DNA from: Eublepharis macularius
Taxonomy: Eukaryota > Chordata > Lepidosauria > Squamata > Eublepharidae
Direction of reading: 5' to 3'
Assembly (NCBI RefSeq): GCF_028583425.1
Contig: NC_072795.1
Coordinates: 12,113,001 to 12,177,000, forward strand
DNA length: 64,000 bases
Below are positions 1 through 20,120 of the stretch, piece after piece. The position numbers and the translations under genes are program-made. Under the pieces are notes generated by a model. It saw only the letters and a program-made list of their open reading frames with translations, was not told the DNA's origin and did no database searches. Position 1 is the stretch's first letter. Each line of letters starts with the position of its first letter.

Positions 1-101
1 TCTTCCAGACCTATACTCAGCTGGTGCGAGGAAAGTTGCACTTCCTTTTCCAGGACTTGTGGAGAGACTCTTGCAGCAGAGAAGCTCCCGGGGATGCTTA
101 G
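1..101 (+). CDS. THPO: Thrombopoietin, 3' end of last coding exon (partial)
   Basis: The window opens inside an exon. Reading codons from base 3 gives FQTYTQLVRGKLHFLFQDLW, then RDSCSREAPGDA, then a TAG stop at 99-101. This lines up with the end of the cytokine domain of mammalian thrombopoietin (recalled human sequence IFLSFQHLLRGKVRFLM...LCVRRAP). It shares the LxRGK motif, the hydrophobic helix D and the final cysteine (codon 72-74), which in the family closes the long disulphide. Thrombopoietin is a secreted four-helix cytokine that acts through MPL on megakaryocytes and thrombocytes. The reading frame stops soon after the cysteine, so the long glycosylated C-terminal domain of mammals is absent here. 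The convergent POLR2H gene next door matches mammalian order. The identification rests on about 32 residues plus synteny. Confidence 0.82.
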   Translation, partial: FQTYTQLVRGKLHFLFQDLWRDSCSREAPGDA

Positions 102-309
102 CCAGTTTCCAGTGTGAGCACCCTGAAGGGGCAGTGAAAGAGCTGTTGGCTGTTGGGCAAAGCCACTGAGTGAGACGCAAGAGCTCTGGCGGGCCTTCAG
201 CCAGCCAGGAGCGGAAGAGCAGGGCGGAGCAAGCCCTCGAAGTGGAACGTGGGGTCAAACCCCATGAGAAAAGCAGAGGGAAAGAGAACTGGGATGGCCC
301 ACAAAACAG

Positions 310-475
310 GGAGGGGCTGAGGCTCAGTGGCAGAGCATCTGCGTGGCACACAGAAGGTCCCAGGTTCAATCCTCGGCATCTCCCGTTAAAAGGATCAGTT
401 AATGGGTGATGTGAAAGACAGGCAGCTGCCAGTCTGAGTAGACAATATTGATTGCGAGTCAGTATAAGGCAAGAG
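310..475 (+). repeat. tRNA-derived SINE (GGCTCAGTGGCAGAGCATC family)
   Basis: A tRNA-like A box (GGCTCAGTGGCAGAGCATC) and B box (GGTTCAATCCTCG) are followed by the family body ending in CAGTATAAGGCAAGA. The same body occurs at 60.9 kb and, reversed, at 37.4 and 40.4 kb. It is a SINE head, not a tRNA gene. Confidence 0.75.
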
Positions 476-1231
476 ATGCCCAACAGTTTGTTTCAGCCAC
501 CTACAAAAAAAAACACTTCCGGAACCGAGTGAATCTGGCTGTGCGCTCCGAAAGAACTTTTGCATGCCAATTGGGAGTCCGATGTGGCCAGCGTTATGGC
601 AGGCTTTTTAAAAAAGTGGCAACGCACTCCCTGTCTGGGGGTCTGATTGCATTGATCTGAACACTCAAGCCAAACCTGGGCTGCTCCCTGGCCTCAAGAT
701 CTAAAATTCAATGCGCTTTCGAGCAGAGCGATGGAGGTAGTCGCTCTCCTGCCAGAACTCCACTAAAAAAAGGCAGCCCATTCGAGACTGAGGAAGGAGT
801 GGTTTTCGTGGTGCGAAATGTGACGTATTTTGTTTCCAAATCACGTGTTCCTTCGCCTGGGCGCTCCCCAGACCCACCTAGTTCTTCTCTCCCAAGGAAG
901 CTGATTATTTTGGGAATGAAATTAGCGAGGACAACGACGAGCGATTTTTCTCAGCAGATAATTTAGCAGAATACATGTGGCTGCAGCGGAAACGCCTTTT
1001 GTATGCACGTGGTCACACCGTCCCCGTTTGGCTGCGTGGATGCCTTTTGGCTCTACTCTCACCCCTCTGCAAGAGATCCTTTTGTCTTCCGATACTGACT
1101 GAGGTCCAGGCGATGATTGAGAGACATGCAGACCAGTAATGCTTCTGAATATCTGGGACTCGTCAGAGATCCCCAACAGCGGCAATTTGAATTCCATAAT
1201 GGAGGACAGGCAGCCTATAAATGTAAAGCTT

Positions 1232-1344
1232 GCATGGTATAGTGGCTAGAAGGATCTCCCAGATTCGGATCTGGGTGATCAATGTTCAAATTCCCACCCG
1301 GTTGTTACATTCCTCTGGTAACCTTGGGCCTGTCTCTCCCTTAG
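1232..1344 (+). repeat. tRNA-derived SINE fragment, cut by a CTNAG MITE
   Basis: The SINE head (TATAGTGGCTAGAAGG, GTTCAAATTCCCA, CTTGGGCCTGTCTCTC) stops exactly where the palindromic MITE at 1345 begins. Confidence 0.6.
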
Positions 1345-1544
1345 AGCCAAGCTACAAGTGACGCCTTACACAGGTTGGACACTTGTCAGCTTCCCTCAAG
1401 TTTTGGTGGGAAATGTAGGCGTCCTGGTTTTACAGCTTGGCTCTCCATTACAGCTGCAAGACCAGGACGCCTACATTTCCCATCAAAACTTGAGGGAAGC
1501 TGACAAGTGTCCAACCCGTGTCAGGCATCACTTGTAGCTTGGCT
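1345..1544. mobile_element. CTNAG-targeting palindromic MITE
   Basis: A 200-bp foldback. The terminal inverted repeat begins AGCCAAGCTACAAGTGACGC and ends in its complement, with nearly perfect arms of about 85 bp. The flanking 5-mers are CTTAG (1340-1344) and CTGAG (1545-1549). This matches the other family members at 53.9-57.1 kb. Confidence 0.75.
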
Positions 1545-2029
1545 CTGAGACTCATGTAAGAAGAAGAGAAAAATATATTATAGAGAAAAATGGTCGGCCT
1601 GAGTCATTCCAGGAGTTCATTACAGATGTTGCCTGGACCAACCAGCAGGGGGTAGTAAAGAAATGTTGCTGCTTATAAAATGGCACAGCAGCGATTAAAG
1701 ATGACTTAAAATACGGTGAGCCTTTTTTTAAAAAAAAAAATTCAGGGCATAAAGCTGCGTGAGCAAAATATACGATGCCAAGGTTATACACGTTTGAAAA
1801 GCCCACCAGTGCATTGTTTGGATCAGGTCCGGCCCTGCTGCTAATTGTCTCCCCCCTATCCGTTCATTTGTTGATGCTGTAAGTCACGGTTCCCAACCTT
1901 TTTGGTACGGTGGCCCACAAGTCCAGATTTACTTGGGATGGCGACTCCCTTTAAAAAAACCCACAAAATTGGAAAAGTCCCGGTCCAGTTTGCCCAGGCT
2001 TTGCTACCCACAGAACGGGAACCCAAAGA

Positions 2030-2262
2030 GAGCCCGTGTAGTGTTGTGGATAGAGTGACGGGCTAGGCTCTGGGAGGCCCAGGTTTGATTCCTCGCTTCT
2101 GCCATGGAAACTTGCTGGGTGAACAGGGGCCGTTCATACTCTCTCAGCCTAACCTACCTCGCAGGGTTGTTGGGAGGTGAACAGAATGACGTTAGCTGCT
2201 TCGAGTTCCCCACTGGGGAGGAATACAGGGTATAAATGAAGTAAAATAAAATAAAAACCACT
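2030..2262 (+). repeat. tRNA-derived SINE (TAGTGTTGTGGATAGAG family)
   Basis: An A box-like head, a B box CAGGTTTGATTCCTC, the core CTCAGCCTAACCTACCTCGC and a tail GGGTATAAATGAAGTAAAAT. This is the commonest SINE type in the window. Confidence 0.75.
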
Positions 2263-3071
2263 GCCATAAGCCACCATCTAATCCAGAGATGCCAGAGGCG
2301 CTGTGCAGGGTGTTTGCCACCTGCTCCTTTCTCTCCCAAAGCAAAGAGCCAGGCTTGGACTTCTGCAGGCTCACTGGAGCAAGAGATGCTCCAGAGGAGC
2401 CCAGGAGACCCGGCTTTGTGTCTTTTAGGAGCCACCCCTAGGAAGCAGCGTAGGACGATTCTTGGCCTGGAACCTCCGAATGTTGTGGTTGTTCTGTTCT
2501 GGTTCCATAGGAACCAGAAGGTCAAGCAACAAAAATAAATAAATAGAACACACACTGGGAATACCACTATGGCCCGGGACAGAATGCTAGCTTTTCATTA
2601 CCATTTTTGATGAGTGAAGCTCCTCGATCGATGCGTACATGATTTGTTACTAGTATTGGGATCAAATGATTCATATATAAACCGCCTGGTCTGAAAAAGA
2701 ACTATTTTCATACTGATAAATTTACAGTTTTATGTGCGTGTAAACAATTTTAACCACAGAAGGCTCCCAGGGCCGGAACATGTTTGGTCTTTTGGTCATT
2801 ATATGTGTATAAACACTATTGCGACTGGTGTATACCGTGTTCCGAGTTTTGAAAGGTATTTCATATACAATGTTTTTAATCTTATGAATCTGTGCAATAA
2901 ATAATTATATTTATTTTAATTCTTTGTCGCTCAGCTTTCTGGTTCCTGGCTTGATATTTAGGTTGGGGTTTTCTTCCCGTTTGTTTTTTTCCCCTAATCC
3001 CTACAGCAGTCATTTTAATGATGGTGCTTTCACCAAATTCTAACGGCACCCAGAGGCGCATCAAGTTGGAA

Positions 3072-3290
3072 GCCGGTGTGGCGTATTGGTGCAGAGGACG
3101 CACCAGGATCTGGGTTCAAATCTCACACCCAGCTGTAAAGCATATTGGTTGACCCTGGCCCAGTCACTCTCTTTCAGCCTAACCTGCCTCACAGGATTGT
3201 TGTAAGGATAAAAACAGGAAGGGAGAATCAACTACCCTGCCCTGGACGCCTCTGAAGAACGGTGGGATAAAAACCTGACAAACAATATCT
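3072..3290 (+). repeat. tRNA-derived SINE
   Basis: Same family as at 2.0 kb: head GCCGGTGTGGCGTATTGG, B box GGGTTCAAATCTC and core TCAGCCTAACCTGCCTCAC. Confidence 0.7.
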
Positions 3291-3389
3291 GCAGTTTCTA
3301 AACTTTGGGGCCTAAATCTAGCTGGAGTGGGAGAGGGACAGGAGGATACAATTTAGATCAGAGAAACAGCAGGTGGGGAAGGTTAACAC

Positions 3390-3741
3390 TAGCGGTAGGC
3401 ATGAACCGAAATACAAACCAAAGCTTGTCACAAACAGGGCTGTTTTTTGCTTCACGAACTGGTGGTTTGTCAGAGGGCACTTCTGATGAACCACCATGAT
3501 TTTTAGGCTAGTTCGTTTGGTTCGTTTTTTGGTTCGTCACTGCAGACAGCCTGGCGCCGATCAATCAGTTTCCTAGGCAATGGGGGTGATGGGCTTACTG
3601 CAGACCTCCTGCTGCCCCAGAAGTGACATTTTCACGAACCAAATGAACCGGTTCGCTAACCAGGCTATTTCATGCCAGTTCGTGGTTCATGAAATGCAAT
3701 GAACCACGAACCGCCATTTTCCCAGTTTGTGCCTGCCTCTA
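3390..3741. mobile_element. hAT-type MITE with 8-bp TSD
   Basis: A 352-bp element. Its terminal inverted repeats are TAGCGGTAGGCATGAAC on the left and the complement of TAGAGGCAGGCACAAAC on the right. It is flanked by the perfect 8-bp duplication GTTAACAC (3382-3389 and 3742-3749). The interior is rich in GGTTCGTGAA-type motifs. The 8-bp TSD and TAG termini indicate a non-autonomous hAT. A relative lies at 52.04 kb. Confidence 0.88.
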
Positions 3742-4643
3742 GTTAACACCTCCCCCCAGTGTTGCTGCATCAATCAAATCTGAAGCCTCCTTGTACCAAT
3801 TGCTATTTGTTTCTTTAAAAAGTGGATGCAAGATGACAACAGTCTTGAGAAACAAATATGTGAGGAAGCACAAAATACAAAAAACCCTTTGTTTAATGAC
3901 AGCAATAAAACTAAGATTAAATGACTTGATGAACTACCCCTCCTGCAGCCAGCACACGATCCAGAAGCTGCCCCTCGCTTGAAAGATCAGTGGTGACCAG
4001 TGGCTCTTTGCCAGAATGGAATTTCCACCAATTCCTCCCTGCCCCCACCCCACGGAGCCCCACTTTGCCCCTGTGCGGCTCCCAAGGGGCCACTGAACCT
4101 AAACCCCACAAATTTCAGTGGGCTGAAGCAGGAGACAGAAGTGGAAAAATCCTGCCCCATGAAGTCTCTGGATGGCTGGATACGGGCTGCTGGGGGAGCG
4201 GGGGGACAAGCCCCACAGAACAGGGGAGTCCTAAATCAGACACAGAACTGAGACCAGACCCAGCAGGCTGGCAAGACCCCTTCCCACTAAGAAACATTCC
4301 AAATCTTGCTTTAGAAAGGCAATAAAATGAGGAAGAGGTCTGTAACGGGGAGGACAGAGAATGGGGTGGGCTGGAGAAGGCTCCGCCCACTGGAAGGGAG
4401 CAGCGCTCATTTGCATAGCCCCACCCAAGGACCAAGTGGGAGGAGCCACCCTCCCCATGATACCCTCCTTCGCAGATGAAGCACCTCACCCGTTCATGGT
4501 TTTCACCGGCAAAGAGGACAGAGAGAGAACCCCAACCGGGGTGGGAGGCTTTGCATTTCCTCCCTGCCCCCTGCTCATCCTGGCAGCAAATCCGTCCTGC
4601 CCTCAAGGAGTCCAAGCCCAGTGCAGCCCCCGCCTCGGGCTGC

Positions 4644-14481
<9,838 letters not shown>

Positions 14482-14696
14482 TTAGTATCGGGCAGAGGTG
14501 TTTACTGTGCAGAGGGAAGAATAGGAGTCAGTCCATAGGAGTTCTTGAACGCTCATGGGAATCTGATTGGACTGGAATGTTGCTGCTCTACTGCACACCA
14601 ACACGTGGGGTTGCCAGCTCCATAGGAGAAAATTCCTGGAGACTTTGGGGCTAAAAGCTAAGGAATAAGGTTGCCGGCTCAGGGTGCTTTATTTAT

Positions 14697-14885
14697 AGGA
14701 GAGCCTGATCTCATCAGATCTTGGAAGTTAAGCAGGATCGGCCTTGGTTATTGGATGAAAAGAAAGACCTCCAGCGAAGACCAGGGTTGTAGAGGCAGGC
14801 AATGGCAAACCACCTCTGTTAGTCTCTTACCTTGAAAACCCCACCAGGGGTCGCCATAAATCAAGTATGACTTGAGGACAGGATT
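14697..14885 (+). repeat. 5S rRNA-derived SINE
   Basis: AGAGCCTGATCTCATCAGAT, GGAAGTTAAGCAGGATCGGC and TTGGTTATTGGATG follow 5S rRNA. The standard SINE body ending GTATGACTTGAGGACA comes after it. Confidence 0.85.
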
Positions 14886-15090
14886 TCATTTCATTTACAT
14901 CATTTTATAGGGCACCTTTCTCAGTAAGACTCAAGGGCGGATTGCACAGTGTGAGCCAGTACAGTCGATTTCAAGGACATTTCGAGAGGCAATGTAATAG
15001 GGTCTTATAAATGCAAAGCTGCAAAGTTTTTAAACCAGCAGAAATCCAATACGCAGCATTGCAGAAATGCTGAAACAGAGCATTAGCAAT
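14886..15090 (-). repeat. SINE of the CACTGAGACTCAAGG family, diverged
   Basis: TTTCATTTACATCATTTTAT, CAGTAAGACTCAAGGGCGG and CACAGTGTGAGCCAGTAC match the 12.7 and 29.6 kb copies. Confidence 0.5.
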
Positions 15091-15151
15091 TCTAAGACCG
15101 ACATATTAAATAACATAGGACCACCCAGCAGGATCATGCTTAAAGCAAAGA

Positions 15152-15495
15152 GTAGGGAAATTCCTGGAGATTTGGGAGGTGAAGCCAAGGGAGAGTGCAG
15201 TTTGAGGAGCGAAGGGACCTCAGTGGGGTAGAATGCCATGGAGTTCACCTTCCAAGGCAACAATTTTCTCTAGGGAACTGATCCCTGTTGCCTGGAGATC
15301 AGTTGCAATTCCAGGAGATCTCCAGCCACCACCTGGTGTTTGGCAACCATAGAGGTTTGGAGGGGACTCAGCCAGATATAATGCCATTCCACCTTCCAAA
15401 GCAGCCATTTTCTCCAGGGGAACTGATCTCTGTGGCCTGGAGATCAATTTAATTCCTGGAGACCTCCAGGCCCTACCTGGAGACTGGCAACCTAC
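15152..15495. repeat. Two partial copies of the 230-bp squamate repeat
   Basis: Both contain CTCCAGGGGAACTGATC-type and GGAGATCAGTTGCAATTCC-type cores with GGCAACC ends. Related copies lie at 17.65, 23.3, 23.65, 26.7-27.2, 28.7, 37.7 and 41.96 kb. The class is not certain. Confidence 0.6.
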
Positions 15496-15598
15496 AAATG
15501 TGGCTGCTCACTTGGTACTCTCCATAGGAGGAAACACACTTGGGGGAAGGGGGTCACACGTGCACATGACTGCTTTGAAATCAGACAGAAATTATTTT

Positions 15599-15884
15599 GG
15601 TTGTTGGGGGTTTTCCGGGCTGTATTGCCGTGGTCTTGGCATTGTAGTTCCTGACGTTTCGCCAGCAGCTGTGGCTGGCATCTTCAGAGGTGTAGCACCA
15701 AAAGACAGAGATCTCTCAGTGTCGACACTGAGAGATCTCTGTCTTTTGGTGCTACACCTCTGAAGATGCCAGCCACAGCTGCTGGCGAAACGTCAGGAAC
15801 TACAATGCCAAGACCACGGCAATACAGCCCGGAAAACCCCCAACAACCATCGTTCTCCGGCCGTGAAAGCCTTCGACAATACAT
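15599..15884. mobile_element. Foldback retroposon with perfect 125-bp arms and 13-bp TSD
   Basis: Arms 15599-15723 and 15724-15848 are exact complements around GTC|GAC. A 36-bp unpaired extension (15849-15884) follows on the right only. The flanking direct repeat is CAGAAATTATTTT (15586-15598 and 15885-15897). The TSD length and the inverted, one-side-extended layout fit a Penelope-like retroelement terminus rather than a DNA transposon. Each arm carries a hammerhead-like core (plus strand 15760-15794). The perfect arms imply a young insertion. Confidence 0.8.
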
Positions 15885-16009
15885 CAGAAATTATTTTCTT
15901 TAAACGACTGATTCAATAACCAGTAGGGAAAGAGAGACCAGAAGCGTCCTGCTGCATTCGAAAGCTTGTTAATATGTTGTGAGTTTTCAGTTGATGCTAC
16001 TAGAGGTTT

Positions 16010-16210
16010 ATTTATTATTTATTTATTATTTATGTTATTTGTGGTCTGTTTTTCTCATTGAGCCTTGAGATGGATTGCACACTTTAAGTCAATGCAGTCA
16101 ATAGGATGAGACATCTAATAAGCAATTTTTTAGGAGTAGGGTTACCAAAAATCCCAGAAACCAATGGTAAGCATTAGAGACAGCATGTTAAATAGTACTG
16201 CTGGGCTGTT
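16010..16210 (-). repeat. SINE of the TTTATTTATG family, diverged
   Basis: TTATTTATGTTATTTGTGGT, TTTCTCATTGAGCCTTGAGA and a decayed body. Confidence 0.5.
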
Positions 16211-16681
16211 GTTTTCAGAGTTTTTCCCCAATGGACCAACACGGCTGCTTGGAAATCTCTACCGAGCTCTCTGACATGTCAGCAACAAGGGATTTCGCAG
16301 TTCAGGCACGTGAAGGAAATCAACGTGTCTCGAAGGAAAACTGTTGTTTTCAGTAATAGCCTGACAGCTTGGCAGCTGCAGGGCAAACCTCAGAAAGGCA
16401 AGGGGGAAATGGTTGAAGGGGCAGAATCTGTCCCATGGGGGCCACTAGAAGGTTTTAGTATCTTTAGTATAAATCGAATGTTATTATTCTACCTTTTTTC
16501 CAAGGAGGAGAGCCTATATTATTTGCACAAGAACCCTGTGAGATGGGTTAGGTTGAGATGTTGTCAATGAGAGGTGGTCCCAAGGTTAAGTTTAGTAAAC
16601 TTGGTATCTTTGGTCCAGAACCGATGCTGATCACATGGCTTGGTGGGTGCCCTCTTTCCCTTCCCACTTCCCTTCCTGTTC

Positions 16682-16856
16682 CTTGGTGGTGGAGAGTGCC
16701 ATCAAGTCATAGCTGACTTATGGTGACCCCGGTGCGGTTTTCCTGGCAACAGACTAATGGCAAGGTGGCTTTCCATTGCCTGCCTCTGCAACCTTGGTCT
16801 TCCTTAGAGGTCTCCCATCCAATTACTAACCAAGGCTGACCCTGCTTAGCTTCTGA
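16682..16856 (-). repeat. 5S rRNA-derived SINE, split by an LTR (rest at 17489-17530)
   Basis: Reverse-strand body and 5S part (ATCCAATTACTAACCAAGGC, TGACCCTGCTTAGCTTCTGA). The missing 5S end, CTGAGATCTGATGAGATCTG, appears at 17,489 after about 630 bp of LTR. Confidence 0.8.
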
Positions 16857-16857
16857 A

Positions 16858-17488
16858 TGTTAAAGGATTTTTAGACCCCTTTTCATAAAATCTTGTTCTG
16901 TGCATACATTCAAAGCTGACAGCACACAAAACATGTAAACACGTAAGATAGGCTTTGCTCCAGTGTCAAAATTCTTCCTCTGAGATATCCTGCTCGTCAA
17001 ATAGGTCTCTGGTAGGTGAGAAGGGTCACTGAGCAAAGTATAAACATTTCCTTGTTAATTATAATTAAAGATAAGTAAGACTTTAACCTTGAATGCATTC
17101 CTTCCCAAGGAATATATCAGATATATGGCTCCAGCTTCTCAAATGTTTGTATAATTCGTTTGTCACTCAAGCTTGTCAGATGTCATGTTCTCTGGGAAAT
17201 GCATCATTTTGCATCTCTCTGAGGGAGTGTTTGCGTCATTCTGACAGGTTTATTCTAACCTTTTGATCTCTTATTCCGTAAACAACTAGTATTAGAGTAT
17301 ATAAGGCTCTCAAATGTAACGGGGCCTTACACGTTGCTGCCTGAAATGGTGGATGTGTCATGAGCTTATTCTGTAAACCATTTTTCTTCTGTAATCTCTG
17401 TGTTTAGTGTCTTGAAACAGATGTGGGTAAGGGGTAGTAGGAGACTTATGAATTGGCAGCTGAGTACTATTAAAAAACTCCCCTATCA
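16858..17488. mobile_element. Solo LTR inside a 5S SINE
   Basis: About 630 bp running from TGTTAAAGG to CCCCTATCA. It has TG...CA ends, a TATA-like TATATAAGG near 17,298, and a short CTGA repeat of the target at 16853-16856 and 17489-17492. No internal genes are present. It is a fossil of an LTR element (probably an endogenous retrovirus), and the family is not determined. Confidence 0.6.
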
Positions 17489-17645
17489 CTGAGATCTGAT
17501 GAGATCTGGCTCACCTGGGCTATCCTATCCTGTGCTTTACCTTGCACTAAATTGGAGAATACCACAGGACAATTGGCATATACCTGGCTAGATTCAGAGC
17601 AAGGGTGGAAATCCTCTAAACTGGCGTTATGAGCCTGGGCCTAGT

Positions 17646-17870
17646 AGGGTTGCCAGCCTCCAGGTGGTGGTTGGAGATCTCTTGGAATTTCAACTGATCT
17701 CCAGGTGACAAAGATCAGTTCCCCTGGAGAAAATGGCTGCTTTGGAAGGTGGATTGTATGGCATTATACCATTCTGAGGGCCCTCCCCTCCACAAACTCC
17801 GCCCTCTCCAGGCTCCACCCCCCCCAAATCTTCAGGAATTTCCCAACCTGGACCTGGCAACCCTAGGGCC
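17646..17870 (+). repeat. 230-bp squamate repeat, nearly complete copy
   Basis: It runs from GGGTTGCCAGCCTCCAGGTG through AGTTCCCCTGGAGAAAATGG to CCTGGACCTGGCAACCCTAG. Confidence 0.65.
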
Positions 17871-17871
17871 T

Positions 17872-18460
17872 AGTGACTCTGGGGAAGCCTGCACTAAAGT
17901 GCCTGCAGAGCCTACATTTCCCAGGTTCCCTTTTGCCCCTGTGATTGGGTAAGAGGGGATTCTGAGGGGAAATTGCACCAATAAGAAAGTAGGGAGATGG
18001 TGCCTGGGAGAAGGGATAAAAGGCCTCACCACAATGGGAGGGGATTCATTCCTAGGGAGCAGAGCCAAGGAGAGGCTGCTGCAGAGGGAGTGATCCCTGA
18101 TCCAGAAGGGGCAAGACAGATAAGAACAGTCTAGTTAGGTGCATTAGGGTGTTATAGTTTTGTTTATTCACCAACCTTTACTATACAAAGTTTTGAACAC
18201 CAGTTGCTAACAAACCCTTTTAATAAAGTTCTTTATTATTCTGCCTGGGTCCTCACACCTCATTCGGTCACATAATAAATCAAACCTACTGGGAAAGAGT
18301 AAACAGAAGGGGTCGGGTGCTCTGGGCCCTTCTGAGGAAACCTGTACCAGAGTGGGGGCAGCCTGCAGATAACTTCCCTGGGCCTCAGCCAACTGACAGC
18401 TGGGATGCCCAATACAGCAGGAGACTGCTCACAGCTGAATTTATGCACAAGCTAAGCATG
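17872..18460. other. Possible LTR-like sequence
   Basis: Promoter-like GGGATAAAAGGCC near 18,013 is followed about 200 bp later by an AATAAAG near 18,221 and a GT-rich stretch. This is the layout of an LTR, but I cannot see clean ends or a target duplication. It may be something else. Confidence 0.3.
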
Positions 18461-18588
18461 CAAACCACAGTCTACGGGCTTAGGTTTTGAGAGGTCTCTA
18501 AATACAAACAATTGCTAAATTACCCTGGGGAGGATGTTGGTAACACTATAGGGCCTCTTAAAATAATTTGGCATAGTCTCACCATGTC

Positions 18589-18895
18589 TTAAGGAGCCCC
18601 ATGGCGCAGAGTGGTAAGCTGCAGTACTGCAGTCCAAGCTCTGCTCACGTCATGACCAGAGTTCAATTCTGGCAGAAGCCGGGTTCAGGTAGCCGGCTCA
18701 AGGTTGACTCAGCCTTCCATCCTTCTGAGGTTGGTAAAATGAGTACCCAGTTTCCTGGGAGTAAAGTATAGATGACTGGGGAAGGCAATGGCAAATCACC
18801 CCGTAACAAAAAGTCTGCCAAGAAAATGTCGTGATGCAACGTCCCCCCATGGGTCAGTAATGACTCGGTGCTTGCCCACCTTTACCTTTACTCCA
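18589..18895 (+). repeat. Squamate tRNA-derived SINE, full length
   Basis: It has the A box ATGGCGCAGAGTGGTAAGC, the B box AGAGTTCAATTCTGG and the body CGGCTCAAGGTTGACTCAGC and TGGTAAAATGAGTACCCAG. The tail is ACCTTTACCTTTACT. This matches the long SINE widespread in squamates (Squam1/Sauria-like from memory). Confidence 0.75.
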
Positions 18896-18959
18896 TGTTG
18901 TAATCTGGATTGGCATTTTCTGTGGGATCCTAGTAAGGAATGGGTTTAAAAATGAGGGG

Positions 18960-19575
18960 TGTTTTGTTTTGTTTGTTTATGTTTATTGCAGTACTAAGAC
19001 CAGCATACAAATGAATTAAAGAGAAAATACAATTTAAGAGAATTCCAAACCTTTAAGATGCAAATCCCATAGTTTAAGAATTGGTGCACAGAATTTAGCA
19101 ATTTGACAAGTAATCGTAACATTTGTGTCCAATAAAAACCAATAAAGCCTTGCCTTACGGGTAGCTATATAACCAGGGATCAAATCAAGTAATGGACTTG
19201 GGTCACAAAACCTGGCGTGTTATGAAGCATGGGGCAGGCTACAATGTGTGGCAGGTAAGCCGTGTTCAGCTTTGCGAGAGGGGTGGCTCACTGGTTGTTC
19301 AGGCTTCTAATACTTCCATAAGACAGCTCCAGTGTCTTATTAGGTTTTCAAGAAAGTCAGTGCTTTCCCCGTCACTGCATCTGCGTGCTGAACAAGTCTT
19401 TTCCAGTGTAATTAATAAGGAAGGAGAAAGACCGGTCTGATTTCTGGTAGAACTTGGAGAGGGAGGGGCTCCTGAGCCTTTACGAGCTGCTTCGGCAGGC
19501 AGAAATTCAGGAGGTGAAGCATGCCTCATTATTGCCCATGCGTGCCTTAAAAGGCTTTGCTTCTCCACCATTGGA
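18960..19575 (-). repeat. Decayed LINE 3' region
   Basis: Reads like a LINE 3' end on the minus strand: complement of AATAAAC near 18,975, and AT-rich short broken frames. Assignment is weak. Confidence 0.35.
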
Positions 19576-19595
19576 GAGTAAGTCCTGCTAAACTA

Positions 19596-19610
19596 GCCTG
19601 GTGTAGTGGC
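19596..19610 (+). repeat. tRNA-derived SINE head, cut by an LTR (rest at 20121-20275)
   Basis: CCTGGTGTAGTGGC is continued by TAAGGTCTGCAGAGAATCC at 20,125. The SINE A box is therefore split by the LTR at 19611-20120. Confidence 0.7.
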
Positions 19611-20120
19611 TGTCATGTCTGAACCCCATCCATGCCAATGCTAACACTGAACCAATGTTTGATACTGTAACTTAATGTCATATTGTCAATGCCATAACTG
19701 TTTCTTTCACAGACTTTGTGCAGGTGCTTACCTAACGGACTGTAGAAACTTTCAGTGTTCATGACCTTTTAGACTACTCACTCCCTCTCGACTTTGATCT
19801 TTTGCTTTCTCAGTGACTCTACTTGATAGTATAAATATGTGAAACGTTCTCACCCAAAGCGTGTGCCAAAAGTCTTGTTTATTGTTGGGAGGGGGAAGGA
19901 GCAAACGTGTGAGTTAAGAGGAGGGATTTCCCCCCATGTTACTATTCCTGTCAATCTTGCTCTTACTGCTTAGATGCTTATCTTGCTTCTGAGTAATCCT
20001 ATGGACATATATATGGAAATGATTTGATTCCTGAATAAAACCATTTAACCAAGAGCCTGGACTTCTTGTTGCAATGGTACAGGGATCTGTCTGCCCTATC
20101 CTGTCATCCATAGCCTGACA
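19611..20120. mobile_element. Complete solo LTR with 5-bp TSD
   Basis: 510 bp with TGTCA...TGACA inverted ends, flanked by a perfect 5-bp duplication GTGGC (19606-19610 and 20121-20125). A TATA-like TATAAATATG lies near 19,831 and an AATAAA near 20,035. No internal retroviral genes are present, so it is a solo LTR of an endogenous retrovirus-like element. Both ends look whole. Confidence 0.82.

Larger units (their letters stand above)
102..4643. other. Intergenic region between convergent THPO and POLR2H
   Basis: No exon was recognised here. The interval presumably contains both 3' UTRs. A possible THPO polyadenylation signal AATAAA lies at 2896-2901 in an AT-rich stretch (2640-2940) with no repeat I recognise. 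A possible ATTAAA for POLR2H reads on the minus strand at 3892-3897. Neither can be tied to its gene without transcript data. The rest is mostly SINEs, one CTNAG MITE and one hAT MITE, listed separately. Confidence 0.5.

Noticed and set aside
2896-2901. AATAAA as the THPO polyadenylation signal
   Set aside because: It is 2.8 kb beyond the stop with SINEs in between. It is possible but not supported without transcripts.
15599-15848. CRISPR-like or phage attachment palindrome
   Set aside because: A eukaryotic locus; a single inverted repeat with target duplication, not an array of spaced direct repeats.
17872-18460. A fourth LTR
   Set aside because: The promoter and polyadenylation-like motifs are suggestive, but no TG...CA ends or target duplication could be found. 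Kept only as a low-confidence feature.
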